Below are positions 9,211 to 17,421 of a DNA stretch of 64,000 bases, one piece after another. The notes beneath the pieces were generated by a model. It was not told the DNA's origin, did no database searches, and worked only from the letters and a program-made list of their open reading frames with translations. The translations under genes were made by a program, and so were the position numbers. Location of the stretch: positions 124,001-188,000 of the forward strand of contig CAWCBG010000002.1 of assembly GCA_963793845.1 (NCBI GenBank). Reading direction: 5' to 3'. How positions within the stretch are numbered: position 1 is the first letter of the stretch; each line of letters begins with the position of its first letter. Source of the stretch: CAWCBG01 sp963793845. GTDB lineage: Bacteria; Acidobacteriota; Terriglobia; Terriglobales; Acidobacteriaceae.

Positions 9211-9237
9211 AAAAAGACCCCTCGCTTGCGCGAGGGG
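9211..9237 (-). terminator. Rho-independent terminator for the OmpA-like gene
   Basis: Read on the minus strand, CCCCTCGC and GCGAGGGG form an 8-bp stem with a 4-base loop (9218-9237), followed by TCTTTTT (9211-9217). It lies 27 bases past the stop codon of the OmpA-like gene. Confidence 0.85.
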
Positions 9238-9263
9238 TGAGAGCAGCGGAGGGAGGAAAGGAT

Positions 9264-10187
9264 TTACTGCTGAGAAGCCGGGGGCGCGGTTGCAGCGGAG
9301 GCCAACTGGTCGACATTGTTCTTCAGTAGATTTACGTCAACGCGATTGCCGTGGTACGGCTTGGCCGCGGGTTCGCCGGAGTTATTGGCCTGGCTGGTGT
9401 TGTCTGCGCTAGCCATTTGCGCATTGCCCATGCCCATGACGAAAATGCGATAAACCGGAATGTCGTGCTTCTCTACCAGGTAGCGAACCACCGTGTTCGC
9501 AAGGGTCTGCGAAGTCGAGACGCCCGCCTGTCCGTGGGACGGCGAGAAGCCCTGAACTTCAATGATGTAGCCCTTCTGGCTGCCAAGATTCGCGGCCATG
9601 TCGTCGAGCGCTGCCTGGGCCTTTGCACTCAACTTCGTCTGTCCGGGGCGGAAGCGAATCTCGGTCTCGTTGGTGGGGTGGTACTGATCGATATTGCCGA
9701 CCACCCCCGCAACCGTATTGAGACGGTTGCTGGCATCGGTCGCCGTCTGGTTGGCTTGCTGCGCGTGATTGTCCGCCTCTACCGCATGCTGATCGGCTTC
9801 GCTGGCCTTGGCAGATGCCTGCTGGATGCCCTGCTGAGCGCGGGTATCCACGTCCTTAATCTGCCGGGAATTTTCTGCGGTCAGGTCATCCAGTTCGTTC
9901 ACCCGGTTGCGAATCGGGCTCAGTTGACGCTGCACATATTTCTTGCGCGCGAACGGATTCAGCTTGCCCCAGAAGCCCTGCCGATAATCCGGCTCCAACG
10001 GCTGCCGGGCCGACATGTTCTGATCGGAACTGGCATTCGCGTCGATTGCGGCACTTGGTGTGGCACTGGTTGTGCTGGATTGCGCCGTTGCGGCGGGCTG
10101 AGCGCCGGCGGCAGGCGTTTGCTGCGCCAGCACCGGCATCGCTAAACCGACAGCCAACGGCAACGTAAATAGAACCCGGGTCTTCAT
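9264..10187 (-). CDS. OmpA/MotB-domain outer-membrane-associated protein
   Basis: This 307-aa protein starts at ATG 10187 after GGAGGAAAG. It has a signal peptide ending near AQQ, an Ala/Ser/Thr-rich linker, then a coiled-coil segment (about residues 95-160, rich in Q, A, D and N with repeated QQA/ADQHA patterns). The C-terminal OmpA-like peptidoglycan-binding domain (about 165-290) has EIRFRPGQTKLS, DDMAANL, GYIIEVQGFSPSHG and GNRVDVNLLKN. The RVDV ending matches the conserved peptidoglycan-contact region. It probably tethers the outer membrane to the cell wall. A long hairpin sits directly in front of its ribosome binding site and a terminator follows it, so it is likely a single-gene transcript. 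Confidence 0.85.
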   Translation of the reverse strand: MKTRVLFTLPLAVGLAMPVLAQQTPAAGAQPAATAQSSTTSATPSAAIDANASSDQNMSARQPLEPDYRQGFWGKLNPFARKKYVQRQLSPIRNRVNELDDLTAENSRQIKDVDTRAQQGIQQASAKASEADQHAVEADNHAQQANQTATDASNRLNTVAGVVGNIDQYHPTNETEIRFRPGQTKLSAKAQAALDDMAANLGSQKGYIIEVQGFSPSHGQAGVSTSQTLANTVVRYLVEKHDIPVYRIFVMGMGNAQMASADNTSQANNSGEPAAKPYHGNRVDVNLLKNNVDQLASAATAPPASQQ

Positions 10188-10204
10188 CTAGACTTTCCTC
10201 CAAT

Positions 10205-10249
10205 CCTTCGGCACTGGGTGCCTGTCGCTTCGCCGCAGGGTGCCGAAGG
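10205..10249 (-). promoter_or_regulatory. 5'-leader hairpin immediately upstream of the OmpA-like gene
   Basis: CCTTCGGCAC and GTGCCGAAGG (10240-10249 and 10205-10214) form a perfect 10-bp stem on the minus strand, with an inner CCTG/CAGG pairing. The stem ends three bases before GGAGGAAAG, the ribosome binding site. The position suggests control of translation or mRNA stability, but it could also be a repeat element. Confidence 0.45.
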
Positions 10250-10553
10250 TGGCTCCGGCGATCGCGAGTGCTCAATACGACGAGCGATTGCAACTTGTGT
10301 AGTACAGGTTGATTGCCAAACTCGGGCGCTCGGCGAATAGCCGGTAACCCCTTGCTTTTCAGTCGTCGCTGTTAACTCGCCTGCAATAGCCTGGTGAGTA
10401 GGAAGCTCGATAAGTAGCGTAATTTTGAAGGGGTGACAGGGATCCGGCGCGTTTCAGGGCCAGTGAACGTGGACATGCTCCAGAGGCGAGGAAGATGGCT
10501 TAGAAGCCCGAACTCCCGCTATAGTGGTGGGAACCACCAACGAGAGGAAAATC
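10250..10553. other. Divergent intergenic region between the OmpA-like and M20 genes
   Basis: This region of about 300 bases must hold the promoters for both divergent genes. I could not identify convincing -35/-10 pairs or any RNA gene. The AGAGGA at 10543-10548 serves the M20 gene. Confidence 0.35.
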
Positions 10554-11870
10554 ATGAGACTGTTCGCCGCAGCAATATTGACTTGTGCCTTGTCTGCCCC
10601 TGGATGGGCGCAACCTGCACCCGCCGCCGGCGGGTCGCTCGCCGGAGAGGTGCAGTCGGTCTATCCCCAGGTCAAGACGCTCTACATCGATCTGCACGAG
10701 CATCCTGAGTTGTCGGCGCACGAGGTCAACACGGCGGCCACACTGGCAGCCCACCTGCGCAAGCTGGGCTACGAAGTCACCGAACATGTGGGTGGCACGG
10801 GCGTGGTGGGCATTCTTCGCAATGGCGACGGCCCGGTGGTCATGCTGCGCACCGAACTCGACGCGCTGCCGGTCCAGGAGAAGACCGGCCTGGCCTACGC
10901 CAGCCAAGTCACGACCAAGGACGACAGCGGCCGCGAGGTGCACGTGATGCATGCCTGCGGACACGACATCCACATGGCCGTCTGGATCGGCACCGCCGAG
11001 ATTATGGCGCAGACGAAGAGCCGGTGGCACGGCACGCTGATGCTGATCGGCCAGCCCGCCGAGGAGACCGTGGGCGGAGCCAAGGCCATGATCGCCGACG
11101 GCTTGTTCACGCGCTTTCCCAAGCCGCAGGTCGGCATCGCGCTGCATAGCGGAAACGTTTTGCCTGCGGGCATGGTGGGCGTGACGCCGGAATACGCTTC
11201 GTCGAACTCCGACTCGGTGGCCATTACCATCTACGGCCGCGGCGGTCACGGGGCCATGCCCCAGACTACGGTCGATCCAATCGTGATCGCAGCCAAGCTG
11301 GTGTTGAGCCTGCAGACGGTGGTTTCGCGCGAGATCAAGCCGGGCGACGCAGCAGTGATCACGGTTGGCTACATCCAGGGCGGCAACAAGTCCAACATCA
11401 TCCCCGACGAGGTGCGGCTGGGCCTAAGCGTTCGCTCGTATACGGACGAAGTACGCAAGCACCTGCTGTCGGCCATCGAGCGCATAGCCAAGGCAGAAGC
11501 CGAAGCCGCTGGAGCGCCCAAGCCTCCCGAGGTGAAGGTGATCGAGTCAACCGACGCGATGTATAACGATCCCAAGCTGTCGGAGGAGCTGACCAAAGTC
11601 CTGCAGCAGACTCTGGGGGCGGAGAATGTGCGCAAGCTCGCGCCCACCATGACCTCGGAGGACTATTCGGAGTTCACGAAAGCCGGGGTGCCGTCGTTCT
11701 ATTTCGCGCTGGGCGTAGCCGATCCTGAGAAATTCAAGGAAGCGAAGGCCAGCGGGACGAGCCTGCCATCGAATCACTCGCCCTTCTATGCGCCCGACAT
11801 GGAGCCAAGCCTCAAGACGGGAGTGGAAGCGGAAGTGGCAGTGCTGCAGGCGCTATTGGCAGGTAAGTAA
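10554..11870 (+). CDS. Secreted M20-family amidohydrolase (peptidase M20D)
   Basis: This is a 438-aa enzyme. ATG 10554 follows AGAGGAAAATC and opens a clear signal peptide (MRLFAAAILTCALSAPGWA), so the protein is probably periplasmic. The M20D metal-binding motifs are present: DLHEHPELS, RTELDALPV (Asp ligand), HACGHDIHMA, QPAEET with the bridging/catalytic Glu pair, and a final NHSPFYAPD with the last His ligand. The dimerisation lid domain (GRGGHGAMPQTTVDPI) is intact. Family members hydrolyse N-acyl amino acids, hippurate or IAA conjugates, and the sequence does not fix the substrate. The longer frame from 10524 would delay the signal peptide and is less likely. Confidence 0.9.
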   Translation: MRLFAAAILTCALSAPGWAQPAPAAGGSLAGEVQSVYPQVKTLYIDLHEHPELSAHEVNTAATLAAHLRKLGYEVTEHVGGTGVVGILRNGDGPVVMLRTELDALPVQEKTGLAYASQVTTKDDSGREVHVMHACGHDIHMAVWIGTAEIMAQTKSRWHGTLMLIGQPAEETVGGAKAMIADGLFTRFPKPQVGIALHSGNVLPAGMVGVTPEYASSNSDSVAITIYGRGGHGAMPQTTVDPIVIAAKLVLSLQTVVSREIKPGDAAVITVGYIQGGNKSNIIPDEVRLGLSVRSYTDEVRKHLLSAIERIAKAEAEAAGAPKPPEVKVIESTDAMYNDPKLSEELTKVLQQTLGAENVRKLAPTMTSEDYSEFTKAGVPSFYFALGVADPEKFKEAKASGTSLPSNHSPFYAPDMEPSLKTGVEAEVAVLQALLAGK

Positions 11871-11942
11871 TTTATCCCGTGGCGGAGGACGGCAGGAGCA
11901 TTTAGTATTCTGCGCGAGGTAATAGCCGGAGCCGATCTCCCC

Positions 11943-12290
11943 ATGAAGATTCTTTCCATCTCCACCGATCAGGAACTCTCCGAGCTGCGCAAGTTCGCCC
12001 TGGAGGCGGTAGGCCACGACGTCACTGCCTTGACCAGCGAGAAGGATGCCCTGCGCGTGGCGGAGGAGAGATCCTCCTTTGACGCCGTTTTCGTCTGCCA
12101 CCACCTGCCCGCAGGAACGGCGCGGCAGATCATCCGCCTGTTGCGGAAGAGTCAACCCACCGCCACCATCATCTACATCGTTCACCTTTATGGCGAGTGG
12201 CCCGAGGTTGAGGCGGACCGCTATGTGGCGGGCGCCGATGGTCCGGCAGCGCTGGTCCGCGTGATCAACGAAATTCGCAGCGTAGCCTGA
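11943..12290 (+). CDS. Pseudo-receiver domain protein
   Basis: This 115-aa protein has the secondary-structure rhythm of a CheY-like receiver: MKILSISTDQELSELRKFAL, GHDVTALTS, FDAVFVCHHLP, TATIIYIV and a final amphipathic helix. The residue aligned with the phosphoacceptor aspartate (normally LLDxxLP) is cysteine in VFVCHHLP, only part of the N-terminal acidic pocket remains, and the conserved lysine before the last helix is missing. It is therefore unlikely to be phosphorylated in the usual way and may act as a protein-interaction module. It starts at ATG 11943. It ends 58 bases before the convergent MacB-core gene if that gene ends at 12349. Confidence 0.75.
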   Translation: MKILSISTDQELSELRKFALEAVGHDVTALTSEKDALRVAEERSSFDAVFVCHHLPAGTARQIIRLLRKSQPTATIIYIVHLYGEWPEVEADRYVAGADGPAALVRVINEIRSVA

Positions 12291-12348
12291 GTTCCACGAC
12301 GAAGCTCACTTGGCCTGCACGTCCTGCTGGTGCAGGCGATTTCAATGG

Positions 12349-13867
12349 CTACTGGAACAGGCCTTCCCAGGATTTGTCCAGATTGCTCCAGCGATCGCGG
12401 GCCAGCCAGTTGGCCTGCGATTCGGGCAGATACAGCACGCCGTGACCCATCGGACACACCAGTTCGGTGCCTGCCCAGTTCAACAGAACGCAGCCGGTGC
12501 GCCCGATCTCGACGGCCATGCCGAGTTGCCGCAGGCAAATCCGGCAGCGCTTGCGCTGATCGTGAATCGACCACGACAGTCCCCAGGATCGCCAGAATAA
12601 AGAACAGCCACATGGCTAACTCGCCGGCCACCGGGTAGGGCGAACCGGTGAGATTCACCGAGACGAAGCGCGCAATTCCGGATGCCGCCATGAACATGAC
12701 GGCCAGCAGCAAAGTCGACTTGACGGCGAAAAATGCCCACCAGCGAACGCGATGCCGCCAACTGAGCGGGGCATCGGCAACCCCCGCGCCTACGCCGCGA
12801 GCGTACACCGCTAATACGGCGCAGACGACAACCAGCAGCAGGAAGAAAATGTAGGACCGGGCGTTGTCGCGCCATTGCGCCTGCACCGAGGTCACTTGCA
12901 ATTGCTCATCGGGAAAGCGGTAGCCGGCATCTTCGCTGACATCGGTCAGCGTCGCCTGCACCTTTGCGGGAGCGATGCCCTGCAGCCGGGTGATGGCTCC
13001 GACCCGGCGTACGAAGTTGGAAAACGGCGGAGTATCGGCCGTCAGCAGCGTCCAAACCGCAACCCCGGACGAGAGCATGCGAAGGTTCGCCGGTAGAACC
13101 CCGATGACCTTGCGTTCCAGGCCATCCACTACGATATGGCGTCCTATGAAACCCGGATCGGAGTGGAACCGGGAACGCCAGAACTCATGGCTGAGCAGCA
13201 CGCAATTGAGACAATCTCGGGCGTCGCCGGACTGGAAGGTCCTGCCCTCTATGGCCTTCACTCCCAGCACGTCGAAGAAGTCCGCCGACACGCGGGCGGT
13301 CAGAATGGGAATTTCGGCTTCGGGATCGTCGAATTTCGCTGGTCCCCATGAATACACGGCTGCCCCGTTAAGCGCGCCGCTCTTTTGCCAGACCGATGAG
13401 AAATCAAGCAGGGTCTCCGACTGGATGCGCTGGAACCTCGCATTCAAGCCGCGGCCATCCACGGTGATCGAGTACACCTGTTCGGGATGAGAGATAGGCG
13501 TCGAGAAGGCGGAACGCAGAGAGGCGATGGATCCACCGGTAACCACGGAGACCACCAGCGCCAGGGCCAACACGGCAAGGCAGGTGCCAGGCGCTATGCG
13601 CAATCGGCCCATGCGCTCGCGATCGAAGCGTTGCCACCACGCCTCGGGGAATGCCCCCCAGCAATGGCGCGCCAGAATCATCCGGTTTTCCCGGTTGAGC
13701 TGCCCGGATTCGGCGAGAAAGTGCGTCCAATGCCAGACGGCGGAGCTGCGCTGGCGGCGCCACTCGCGGCGGCGGTCGCCTGGCACCAGCCAGCTCGCCA
13801 GCCAGATCAGAGCCTGGGAGCTCCACAGAGTACGACGCAATGCATCCGGCAAACGCATATCACCCAC
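12349..13867 (-). CDS. MacB periplasmic-core domain membrane protein, with a frameshift near its 3' end
   Basis: The protein has a soluble N-terminus rich in Trp and Arg, a transmembrane helix at about residues 95-115, a MacB_PCD-like domain (VSADFFDVLGVKAIEGRTF, then VVLSHEFWRSRFHSDP-like and VIGVLPANLRM), then three hydrophobic helices (about 345-450). The uninterrupted frame then turns into low-complexity Arg-rich sequence and runs to 12221, 70 bases into the convergent pseudo-receiver gene. Shifting frame near 12565-12590 instead gives a cysteine-containing tail (DQRKRCRICLRQL, TELVCPMGHGVLYLP) ending at TAG 12349-12351, for a total of about 505 aa. That tail reads as real protein (CxxC plus CPMGHG). 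GTG 13867 and ATG 13858 are both possible starts. The role is unknown; relatives sit with ADOP permeases. Confidence 0.7.
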
Positions 13868-14105
13868 GCCATCCGGTCAGGGCTCCCGCTATTGAGGACC
13901 TGCCAGATCAGACACCGTATTGGACGAGCGAGTTTCGTCGAAGGAGCGTTTATTTGTTCAACTGCCGGAACCGAACATTGCCATGTGCAAAAGCTCACAA
14001 TCCGGCGCTCCGGAACCCGATAGTATGGAAGCGGTCCTTTGCGGCAAGCCGTGAGCCTCAGTATGGGCTCGGCGCGCGAAGACATATCGAACTCTGAGGT
14101 GGATT

Positions 14106-14360
14106 GTGACTGAACCGACGTATGAAGAGCTGAAGGCCAGGCTGGCTGAAGCGGAAAAACAAATAAGAACGCGCCCCGCAGGCGGTATCGAATTCCGCAT
14201 CAGCCCCAAGGGCGGCGTCAGCGTCTACGGCATGGGCCGCTTCCCGGTGACCCTGTACTACGAGCAGTGGATCCGCCTGCTCGACCAGGCCGACGTGCTT
14301 CGCGAGTTCCTGGAGAGCAACAAGAGCAGCCTCAAGCTGAAGGACACCGGCGCAGAGTGA
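14106..14360 (+). CDS. Small conserved hypothetical protein (84 aa)
   Basis: GTG 14106 starts an 84-aa protein with an N-terminal charged helix (YEELKARLAEAEKQI) and a compact beta-rich core (IEFRISPKGGVSVYGMGRFPVTLY), followed by a helix (YEQWIRLLDQADVLREFLE). I recall similar short proteins in acidobacterial genomes but know of no function. The balanced composition and regular secondary structure support a real gene. It stands alone; palindromic repeats follow. Confidence 0.65.
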   Translation: MTEPTYEELKARLAEAEKQIRTRPAGGIEFRISPKGGVSVYGMGRFPVTLYYEQWIRLLDQADVLREFLESNKSSLKLKDTGAE

Positions 14361-14433
14361 GGGGTGAATGCGCCGGGGAGAGCGAAGCTAGCCGGCGGCG
14401 CGCCTTAGCGCCGTGCTGCGATCTCTAACCACC

Positions 14434-14549
14434 GTCATTCCGACCGCAGGGCGTTAGCCCGGAGTGGAGGAACCTGCTGTTCGTCAGCAGTGGTAGCGAT
14501 GCCGGGAGTAGCAGGTTCCTCCACTCCGCTGCGCTCCGGTCGGAATGAC
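14434..14549. repeat. 116-bp palindromic intergenic repeat
   Basis: The arm starting GTCATTCCGACCGCAGG (14434) is inverted at the end (CGGTCGGAATGAC, to 14549), and an inner pair GGAGTGGAGGAACCTGCT / AGCAGGTTCCTCCACTCC is perfect. Similar GTCATTCC...GGAACCTGC palindromes are, from memory, frequent in acidobacterial intergenic regions. There is no coding capacity. It is probably a non-autonomous MITE or REP-like element. Confidence 0.8.
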
Positions 14550-14578
14550 GAAGTAAATAGTGGCTCACCGCTGAGTGC

Positions 14579-14607
14579 CCCAGACAAGCCGGTTTTGCTT
14601 GTCTGGG
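14579..14607. other. Perfect 11-bp hairpin
   Basis: CCCAGACAAGC (14579-14589) and GCTTGTCTGGG (14597-14607) pair perfectly around CGGTTTT. It lies between the convergent 84-aa gene and the M48 protease. No T-run follows on either strand, so a terminator role is doubtful. Confidence 0.5.
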
Positions 14608-14665
14608 TGTGATGACGTTCATCTATTCGAAATGAAGCGAGCCGATCGAGCGCTCCGCCTTCCTG

Positions 14666-16057
14666 CTATTTTGCTCCTGCCCCCGTGTTCGCTGGCTCGG
14701 CCGCCGCTGCTGCCTGCGAAGAGGTGAACAGTTGCAGGTTCTCGCTCTTCCAGCGCATCGCTGAGTAAATCCGGTTATAGCCGCTGGGATGATCGAAGAA
14801 GATGTACTCCTCGATCGGGCCGGGCTTCATCTTGCGGTATTCGCCAAGGTGAATCGCGGCCTGGGCGAAGCCGTCAGGCTGGCGGCTGGCGTTCAGCCCG
14901 TACATGTCGGCTTCGCGCTCGGTGGTACGGATATGGGTGTTGAGGAACGGCGTGAGCACGAAGAAGAAGATCGACCCCAGCAGCACCACCAGCGGCAAAA
15001 CCGCGGGGTCACCGATGCCGCGAATCTGCCATCTCTCTCCCCAACGCGCCAGCGACCATTGCAGCGACCATTTCAGGAAGGCGAAGCCCAGGACAATCAC
15101 GACGCCGAAGAACAGCATGTCTTTGGGGATGTGGTTCAGGACGTAGTGGCCCATCTCGTGGCCCATGACCGCCTGAATTTCTTCCGGCGAGCCGCGACGC
15201 AGCAGGTTGTCGTTCAGCGTGATCCGCATGGTTTTGCCGAAGCCGCTGACGTTGGCGCTCATGCGCGTCGTCTGCTTCGAGGCGTCCATCTCGTAGACGT
15301 CTTTGGCATCGATGCCGTTGGCGTGGGCCATGCGCAGAATCGGTACAGTGATTCTGGAGTCGTCGAGCCGCTTCACGGTATTGAAGATGGGAACAATGAA
15401 GATGGGAACGATCATCACCGAGAACACCATGAAGAGCGTTGTCGCCACCGCGCCCCAAATCCACCAACTCCGCCGCAAGCGCCGAGCGATGGCGAACAGG
15501 ACTACTGTAATGATTCCACCCAAGACCAGGTTCACTAGCAATGCCTTGCCCTGATCCCCCATCCATGGGCCGAAGGTCTGGGTGGCCAGCCCATACTGCC
15601 GTTCGCGGAAGTAGCCTTCATACACCGCCAACGGAAATCCGAGGATCGAGGTGACCAGCAGGAATTCCGCCCAATACAGGAAGGTCTGGACCGCCTTGAA
15701 GCGTGAGATACGCTCTGCCAGGTTGCGCATGGAGGCCGACCAGCCCAGGTTCAGCAACAGCACCATGACTACGACGCCGTAGAGGAAGTCCCACAGGATG
15801 AGCCAGTATCCGCCCTCGAAGTAAGCGTCGGAGCGGGTCCGGGCGGTGGCAGGAATCTGCGCCATGTAAGCATCGGTGGCGGCCTCGGCGCTGAAGTGAT
15901 CCGAAGGGAGCGCTGCTGCAGGCACGGTTGTCACCGAAGGCATGACGGTCTCGGGAGTTGCTCCTGCACCGGATGCCGGCTGCGCCCAGGCCAGACAGGT
16001 AGACAAACAGAAGAGTAGTGCAGCCAGGGCACAGCTGGCGCGCGTACGCGAGGTCAT
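14666..16057 (-). CDS. M48-family membrane metalloprotease (Ste24/HtpX type)
   Basis: This 463-aa protein has an N-terminal signal sequence, several transmembrane helices (about residues 85-105, 130-150, 180-200, 210-235, 325-345 and 360-385) and the zincin motif HEMGH (in AVMGHEMGHYVLNH). The third zinc ligand lies in TTEREADMYG. The layout (long N-terminal multi-pass region, then HExxH, then EREAD) is that of CAAX-protease-like Ste24 homologues rather than the shorter HtpX. Such enzymes degrade misfolded membrane proteins. The Ala/Pro-rich segment between signal peptide and first helix and the Ala-rich C-terminus are probably disordered. It is a single gene on this strand, with F420-type oxidoreductase upstream. 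Confidence 0.88.
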   Translation of the reverse strand: MTSRTRASCALAALLFCLSTCLAWAQPASGAGATPETVMPSVTTVPAAALPSDHFSAEAATDAYMAQIPATARTRSDAYFEGGYWLILWDFLYGVVVMVLLLNLGWSASMRNLAERISRFKAVQTFLYWAEFLLVTSILGFPLAVYEGYFRERQYGLATQTFGPWMGDQGKALLVNLVLGGIITVVLFAIARRLRRSWWIWGAVATTLFMVFSVMIVPIFIVPIFNTVKRLDDSRITVPILRMAHANGIDAKDVYEMDASKQTTRMSANVSGFGKTMRITLNDNLLRRGSPEEIQAVMGHEMGHYVLNHIPKDMLFFGVVIVLGFAFLKWSLQWSLARWGERWQIRGIGDPAVLPLVVLLGSIFFFVLTPFLNTHIRTTEREADMYGLNASRQPDGFAQAAIHLGEYRKMKPGPIEEYIFFDHPSGYNRIYSAMRWKSENLQLFTSSQAAAAAEPANTGAGAK

Positions 16058-16168
16058 TAGATTTGCCTTTCCAGGGTTGATCCAGGGATATATACGCAGG
16101 GTGGGGAAAAAGGTTTCACCAATCGCGGGAAGAGCCGGCTTATTGTAAAAAGTGAGTGGCTCTTCCTC

Positions 16169-16621
16169 TTACGAAATCAATTCAAATACTGGGAAGTTCG
16201 ACGCCACGGGCACAAAAGCCTGCTCGTCGGAACCAGCAGGCACGGGAAAGTATCTTTGCACCTCAGATTTGAAGCGATCGAGATAGGCCTTCAGGTACCG
16301 TGGCTTGTCGGCGTCCGGAATGGGCTTGAGGTGAAAGCTCTGCCGAAAGCTGCCTCGCTTCAGCACAACTTCTCCTGCAGCCTCGGCGTTGCGCACCCAT
16401 TGCGTGCGGCCGCGAGGAGCCACGAGAAAACGCTTGCCGTCCATTTCCAGCAGATCAATCGGAGTGGAATACAGCTTGCCGCTCTTGCGTCCGCGGACTT
16501 GCAGCAGGTAGTTGTACTTGAAACCCAGACCGAGCCCGACCATGAATCCGAAGGCACGATTGAACAGCCGCTCAATCGCGGTCGGCTGGCGAAATTCCGG
16601 GACGGTCGCTTTTGTGCTCAT
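16169..16621 (-). CDS. Deazaflavin (F420)-dependent nitroreductase-family protein
   Basis: This 150-aa protein matches the Ddn/DUF385 family of split beta-barrel flavin or deazaflavin enzymes: LLQVRGRKSGKLYSTPIDLLE, GKRFLVAPRGRTQWVRNAEAAGEV and a C-terminal PVF motif. The RGRKSGK segment contacts the cofactor phosphates in characterised relatives, which reduce nitroimidazoles, quinones and other acceptors with F420H2. Some family members bind FMN, haem or fatty acids instead, so F420 use is not proven. The length is normal and the start is ATG 16621. No F420 biosynthesis gene is in the window. Confidence 0.8.
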   Translation of the reverse strand: MSTKATVPEFRQPTAIERLFNRAFGFMVGLGLGFKYNYLLQVRGRKSGKLYSTPIDLLEMDGKRFLVAPRGRTQWVRNAEAAGEVVLKRGSFRQSFHLKPIPDADKPRYLKAYLDRFKSEVQRYFPVPAGSDEQAFVPVASNFPVFELIS

Positions 16622-16812
16622 GCCACCATTCTAGTGGCATCCTTCCTTTTTCCCTCCCGTCCGCGGAACTTTACCCTTGAAACATGATTTAAACTAAAGG
16701 GAAAGCTTGGCTAGACCCGGCAGGGAACGACTTCATCTCAAGTCAAGGTGACTCGCAGCCCGTCGCGTACCCGCCGAGGATTTGTCAGGCTGATGGTTTA
16801 ACTGGAGGTTCG

Positions 16813-17019
16813 ATGCTCGACAATTTGTTTCAACCCATGCATTTGCTGGTGATTCTCTTCATCGCCCTGCTGGTCTTCGGGCCGAAGAAGCTGCCGGAAC
16901 TCGGCAAGGGCTTGGGCGAAGGCATTCGCAGTTTCAAGGACTCGATGAACGGCACCACCGCCAAGCCTGACGTGGAGCCGGCCAAGCCCGCGACAGAGAA
17001 GGAACCCGTTCAGAAGTAA
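16813..17019 (+). CDS. tatA: Sec-independent translocase protein TatA/TatE
   Basis: This 68-aa protein starts at ATG 16813 behind GGAGGTTCG. It has a short periplasmic N-terminus, a single transmembrane helix (LLVILFIALLVFG), the hinge GPKKLPELGKGLGEGIR, then an amphipathic helix and a Pro/Lys/Glu tail. It multimerises to form the passage for folded twin-arginine substrates. The second Tat component follows after 35 bases; tatC is not in the window. Confidence 0.93.
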   Translation: MLDNLFQPMHLLVILFIALLVFGPKKLPELGKGLGEGIRSFKDSMNGTTAKPDVEPAKPATEKEPVQK

Positions 17020-17054
17020 CGCCGCCTTCCATTCCGCCGCTGCGCGTCCTTCTT

Positions 17055-17354
17055 ATGCCCGACATTCTCTTCATAATGCTGCTGGCCCTGGTGATCTTCG
17101 GCCCTAAGAAGCTGCCGGAAATCGCGCGCCAGATCGGCAAGTGGACGCTGCAATTCCGCAGGATGTCGAACGAATTCCGGTCTCAGCTCGAAGGCGAGTT
17201 GCTCAAGATCGAAATGGAAGACCGGGAGAAGAAACCGCAAGCACCGTCGGCTCCGCCGCCAGTCATCGTGGAGGTTAAACCGGAAGAGCCGCCACCGCCA
17301 GTCCCGCTTGCCCTGGAGCCCTCTCAGACGGCACGCGATGGAGCGGCGAGTTAG
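17055..17354 (+). CDS. tatB: Tat translocase TatB/TatA-like component
   Basis: This 99-aa protein has a transmembrane helix (ILFIMLLALVIFG), GPKKLPEIARQIGK, then a longer amphipathic helix (WTLQFRRMSNEFRSQLEGELLKIEMED) and a proline-rich tail with repeated PPPP/PPP runs. The RQIGKWTLQFRR stretch and the longer helix resemble TatB, the substrate receptor with TatC. No Glu at position 8 is visible, so an additional TatA paralogue is the alternative. No clear ribosome binding site precedes ATG 17055; translation may depend on tatA. Confidence 0.8.
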   Translation: MPDILFIMLLALVIFGPKKLPEIARQIGKWTLQFRRMSNEFRSQLEGELLKIEMEDREKKPQAPSAPPPVIVEVKPEEPPPPVPLALEPSQTARDGAAS

Positions 17355-17421
17355 TCGCCCAACGGTCAGGGCCGCCCTGTTCGATTGTCTTCCCTGTATC
17401 CTAGTAACACGGAAACCCTGA

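Noticed and set aside
9351..10145. 264-aa plus-strand ORF opposite the OmpA-like gene
   Set aside because: No start context, no motif, and the minus strand has signal peptide, coiled coil and OmpA domain with a ribosome binding site.
12221..12348. C-terminal extension of the MacB-core ORF to 12221
   Set aside because: It overlaps the convergent pseudo-receiver gene by 70 bases and has Arg/Ser-rich noise composition; the alternative frame gives a cysteine-containing, protein-like end at 12349.
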